DNA from: Gammaproteobacteria bacterium UBA2679
GTDB taxonomy: Bacteria; Pseudomonadota; Gammaproteobacteria; Pseudomonadales; Oleiphilaceae
DNA length: 64,000 nt
Reading direction: 5' to 3'
Assembly (NCBI GenBank): GCA_002354735.1
Contig: DEMD01000015.1
Span: 395,304-459,303 of the forward strand
Part shown: positions 62,983 to 64,000 of the stretch, in pieces
How the letters are laid out: each line of letters opens with the position of its first letter
Numbering within the stretch: the first letter of the stretch is position 1
Position numbers and translations under genes: made by a program
The notes under the pieces: model-generated
What the model was told of the DNA's origin: nothing
Seen by the model: only the letters and a program-made list of their open reading frames with translations
Databases searched by the model: none

Positions 62983-63486
62983 TCAGCGTTTGCGACGGAA
63001 GTCCCATGGAGCCTCGGGATTAGCCTGTTGCCAGAGCCCGGTCTTGGTGGAACGTGCAGCAAGTTCGGCTATGGCGTAGATTTTCTGGTCCTCAGGTGTC
63101 TGATCCTTTATGAAATGCTTGTAGTGCCAGGCGAGTCCCTGTCGGATCTGCGCAAGCCCGACATCCTCGCCCCTAACGAAGACCTTGCCAATGATGCGGC
63201 CATAGCGATCGCGCTTGTTCCAGCTGACGGACACCGACTTTTCGAAAACAAGATCTGCCATATTCGCGCGTGAGACCTGACCAAAGGCCTGGCCACGCTC
63301 AGGCGCGTCGATGCCGCCTAACCTGATCCTGTGCTGTTGTCGCTTCCTGTCCAGCACAGTAATGGTATCGCCATCGGATACCTTGACCACCAGACCGTGT
63401 AGCAGTTCGGCGAAGAGGTGCTGAGAGCAGCTCAGCATGATACCGAGCAGCAGGGCTCGGCTTATCGTGAGATGGTTAAGCTTCAT
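62983..63486 (-). CDS. Secreted thermonuclease-family protein (SNase)
   Basis: This 167-residue protein starts at ATG 63486 (MKLNHLTISRALLLG) with a signal peptide ending near HLFAEL. The staphylococcal-nuclease fold has GLVVKVSDGDTITVLD, IRLGGIDAPERGQAFG (the catalytic Arg/Asp region), WNKRDRYGRIIGKVF with the second Arg and Glu/Asp, and VGLAQIRQGLAWHYKHF. It probably degrades nucleic acid in the periplasm or medium using calcium. It stands alone, downstream of the PTS gene. Confidence 0.88.
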   Translation of the reverse strand: MKLNHLTISRALLLGIMLSCSQHLFAELLHGLVVKVSDGDTITVLDRKRQQHRIRLGGIDAPERGQAFGQVSRANMADLVFEKSVSVSWNKRDRYGRIIGKVFVRGEDVGLAQIRQGLAWHYKHFIKDQTPEDQKIYAIAELAARSTKTGLWQQANPEAPWDFRRKR

Positions 63487-63529
63487 GACTGCGCATCTTA
63501 GCCCCAACTGAGGTTCCGGCCAACGCGGC

Positions 63530-64000
63530 TCAGGCCGTAGCTGTTGCAGGAACAGCGTTGCGGCTCCGAAGTATCAGATAGAGCAGGGCCGTGACCATTG
63601 TGCCGGCTGCGATCGCGCCAAGATAGAGAAGCGCTGGCGTTATGGCGTTCGGGATGAACAGCACGAAAATCCCGCCATGCGGCGCCATGAGCTTTGCGCC
63701 CACCAGCATCGACAGGGCGCCCGTCGTCGCGCCACCCAATATGCAGGCTGGTAGGACCCTGACAGGATCCTTCGCTGCGAAGGGGATGGCACCCTCTGAA
63801 ATAAAGCACAGGCCAAGGACGAACGCGGCCTTTCCAGCTTCCTGTTCGGTTTTGCTGAATTGGCGCTTACGAATGAATGTTGCCACACCGAGTCCCAGCG
63901 CGGGCACCATACCTGCGGCCATGATGGCTGCCATTGGTGCGTAACTCTGACTCGCCAGCAGGCCCACCCCAAAGGTATAAGCGGCCTTGTTTACCGGCCC
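63530..64000 (-). CDS. fruA: Fructose PTS permease EIIBC, C-terminal part, cut by window edge
   Basis: The reverse strand is open from 64000 to the stop at 63530, 156 codons. The segment begins GPVNKAAYTFGVGLLASQSY and continues as MAAIMAAGMVPALGLGVATF, then ISEGAIPFAAKDPVRVLPA and LMAPHGGIFVLFIPNAITP. These are conserved blocks of the fructose-type EIIC domain, which imports and phosphorylates fructose. Four TM segments are visible. The EIIB and N-terminal EIIC parts lie outside the window. Confidence 0.93.
   Translation of the reverse strand, partial: GPVNKAAYTFGVGLLASQSYAPMAAIMAAGMVPALGLGVATFIRKRQFSKTEQEAGKAAFVLGLCFISEGAIPFAAKDPVRVLPACILGGATTGALSMLVGAKLMAPHGGIFVLFIPNAITPALLYLGAIAAGTMVTALLYLILRSRNAVPATATA

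Overview
The window is a gene-dense chromosomal segment of a Gammaproteobacterium. The evidence is a Pseudomonas-type valine operon with its AraC regulator, an ArfA ribosome-rescue gene with the gammaproteobacterial hairpin arrangement, Zur boxes of the gammaproteobacterial consensus, PhoB boxes, and four c-di-GMP enzymes plus two chemoreceptors. A marine or halotolerant member of the Pseudomonadales/Oceanospirillales grade fits, but I cannot name a species. I see no rRNA, tRNA, CRISPR array, prophage or complete insertion sequence.

Layout. 1-6252: a partial mmsR-like regulator divergent from a five-gene valine/isobutyryl-CoA operon (mmsA, acyl-CoA dehydrogenase, enoyl-CoA hydratase, 3-hydroxyisobutyryl-CoA hydrolase, mmsB). 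A 21-bp-period direct repeat lies between them as the likely MmsR operator. 6359-10872: a short binding-protein-like lipoprotein overlapping a CDF cation transporter, a chemoreceptor, and a second acyl-CoA dehydrogenase behind a TetR-like operator. 10954-14939: PhoX behind a Pho box, a CAP-domain lipoprotein and a DUF6436 protein. 14936-18863: a second chemoreceptor, an Lrp/AsnC regulator and divergent leuA. 18883-20452: a peroxiredoxin-like protein and an Rpn-type nuclease. 20635-32038: a phosphate-scavenging block with an ExeM-type nuclease and a 5'-nucleotidase-like phosphatase, each with a Pho box, then a 7TMR-DISM diguanylate cyclase. It ends with a Pho-box-preceded DUF4331, small lipoprotein, TPR lipoprotein and HupE/UreJ series. 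32150-35624: a PotD-like binding protein overlapping a membrane GGDEF-EAL protein, the same layout as NspS-MbaA.

35590-40104: a GNAT/C39-peptidase fusion divergent from a RimK-like ATP-grasp ligase, then an NsrR-like regulator, sodB and arfA. 40150-50078 is a zinc-starvation locus. A leftward unit carries a COG0523 GTPase, DUF1826, a possible tiny membrane peptide and an AztABC/ZnuABC-type importer. It is followed by a His-rich ZrgA (DUF2796) protein, a DUF3299 protein, a LolD/FtsX-type ABC pair, a Zur-type Fur regulator and a second COG0523 GTPase. Three Zur-box-like palindromes sit in its control regions.

50117-64000: a frameshifted beta-lactamase-family gene, two tandem paralogous GAF-PAS-GGDEF-EAL proteins, a short-chain dehydrogenase and two ferritin-like proteins. 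These are followed by an alpha/beta-hydrolase lipoprotein, a degenerate asparagine-synthetase-like protein coupled to an alpha/beta hydrolase, a secreted thermonuclease and the C-terminal part of a fructose PTS permease.

Taken together, the window holds two coherent starvation responses, one for phosphate (four Pho-box-preceded units) and one for zinc (three Zur boxes around about ten genes), set among c-di-GMP and chemotaxis signalling genes. The least described parts are the DUF2796/DUF3299/FtsX-type ABC zinc branch with its possible small peptide, and the DUF4331-lipoprotein-TPR-HupE series under a Pho box.
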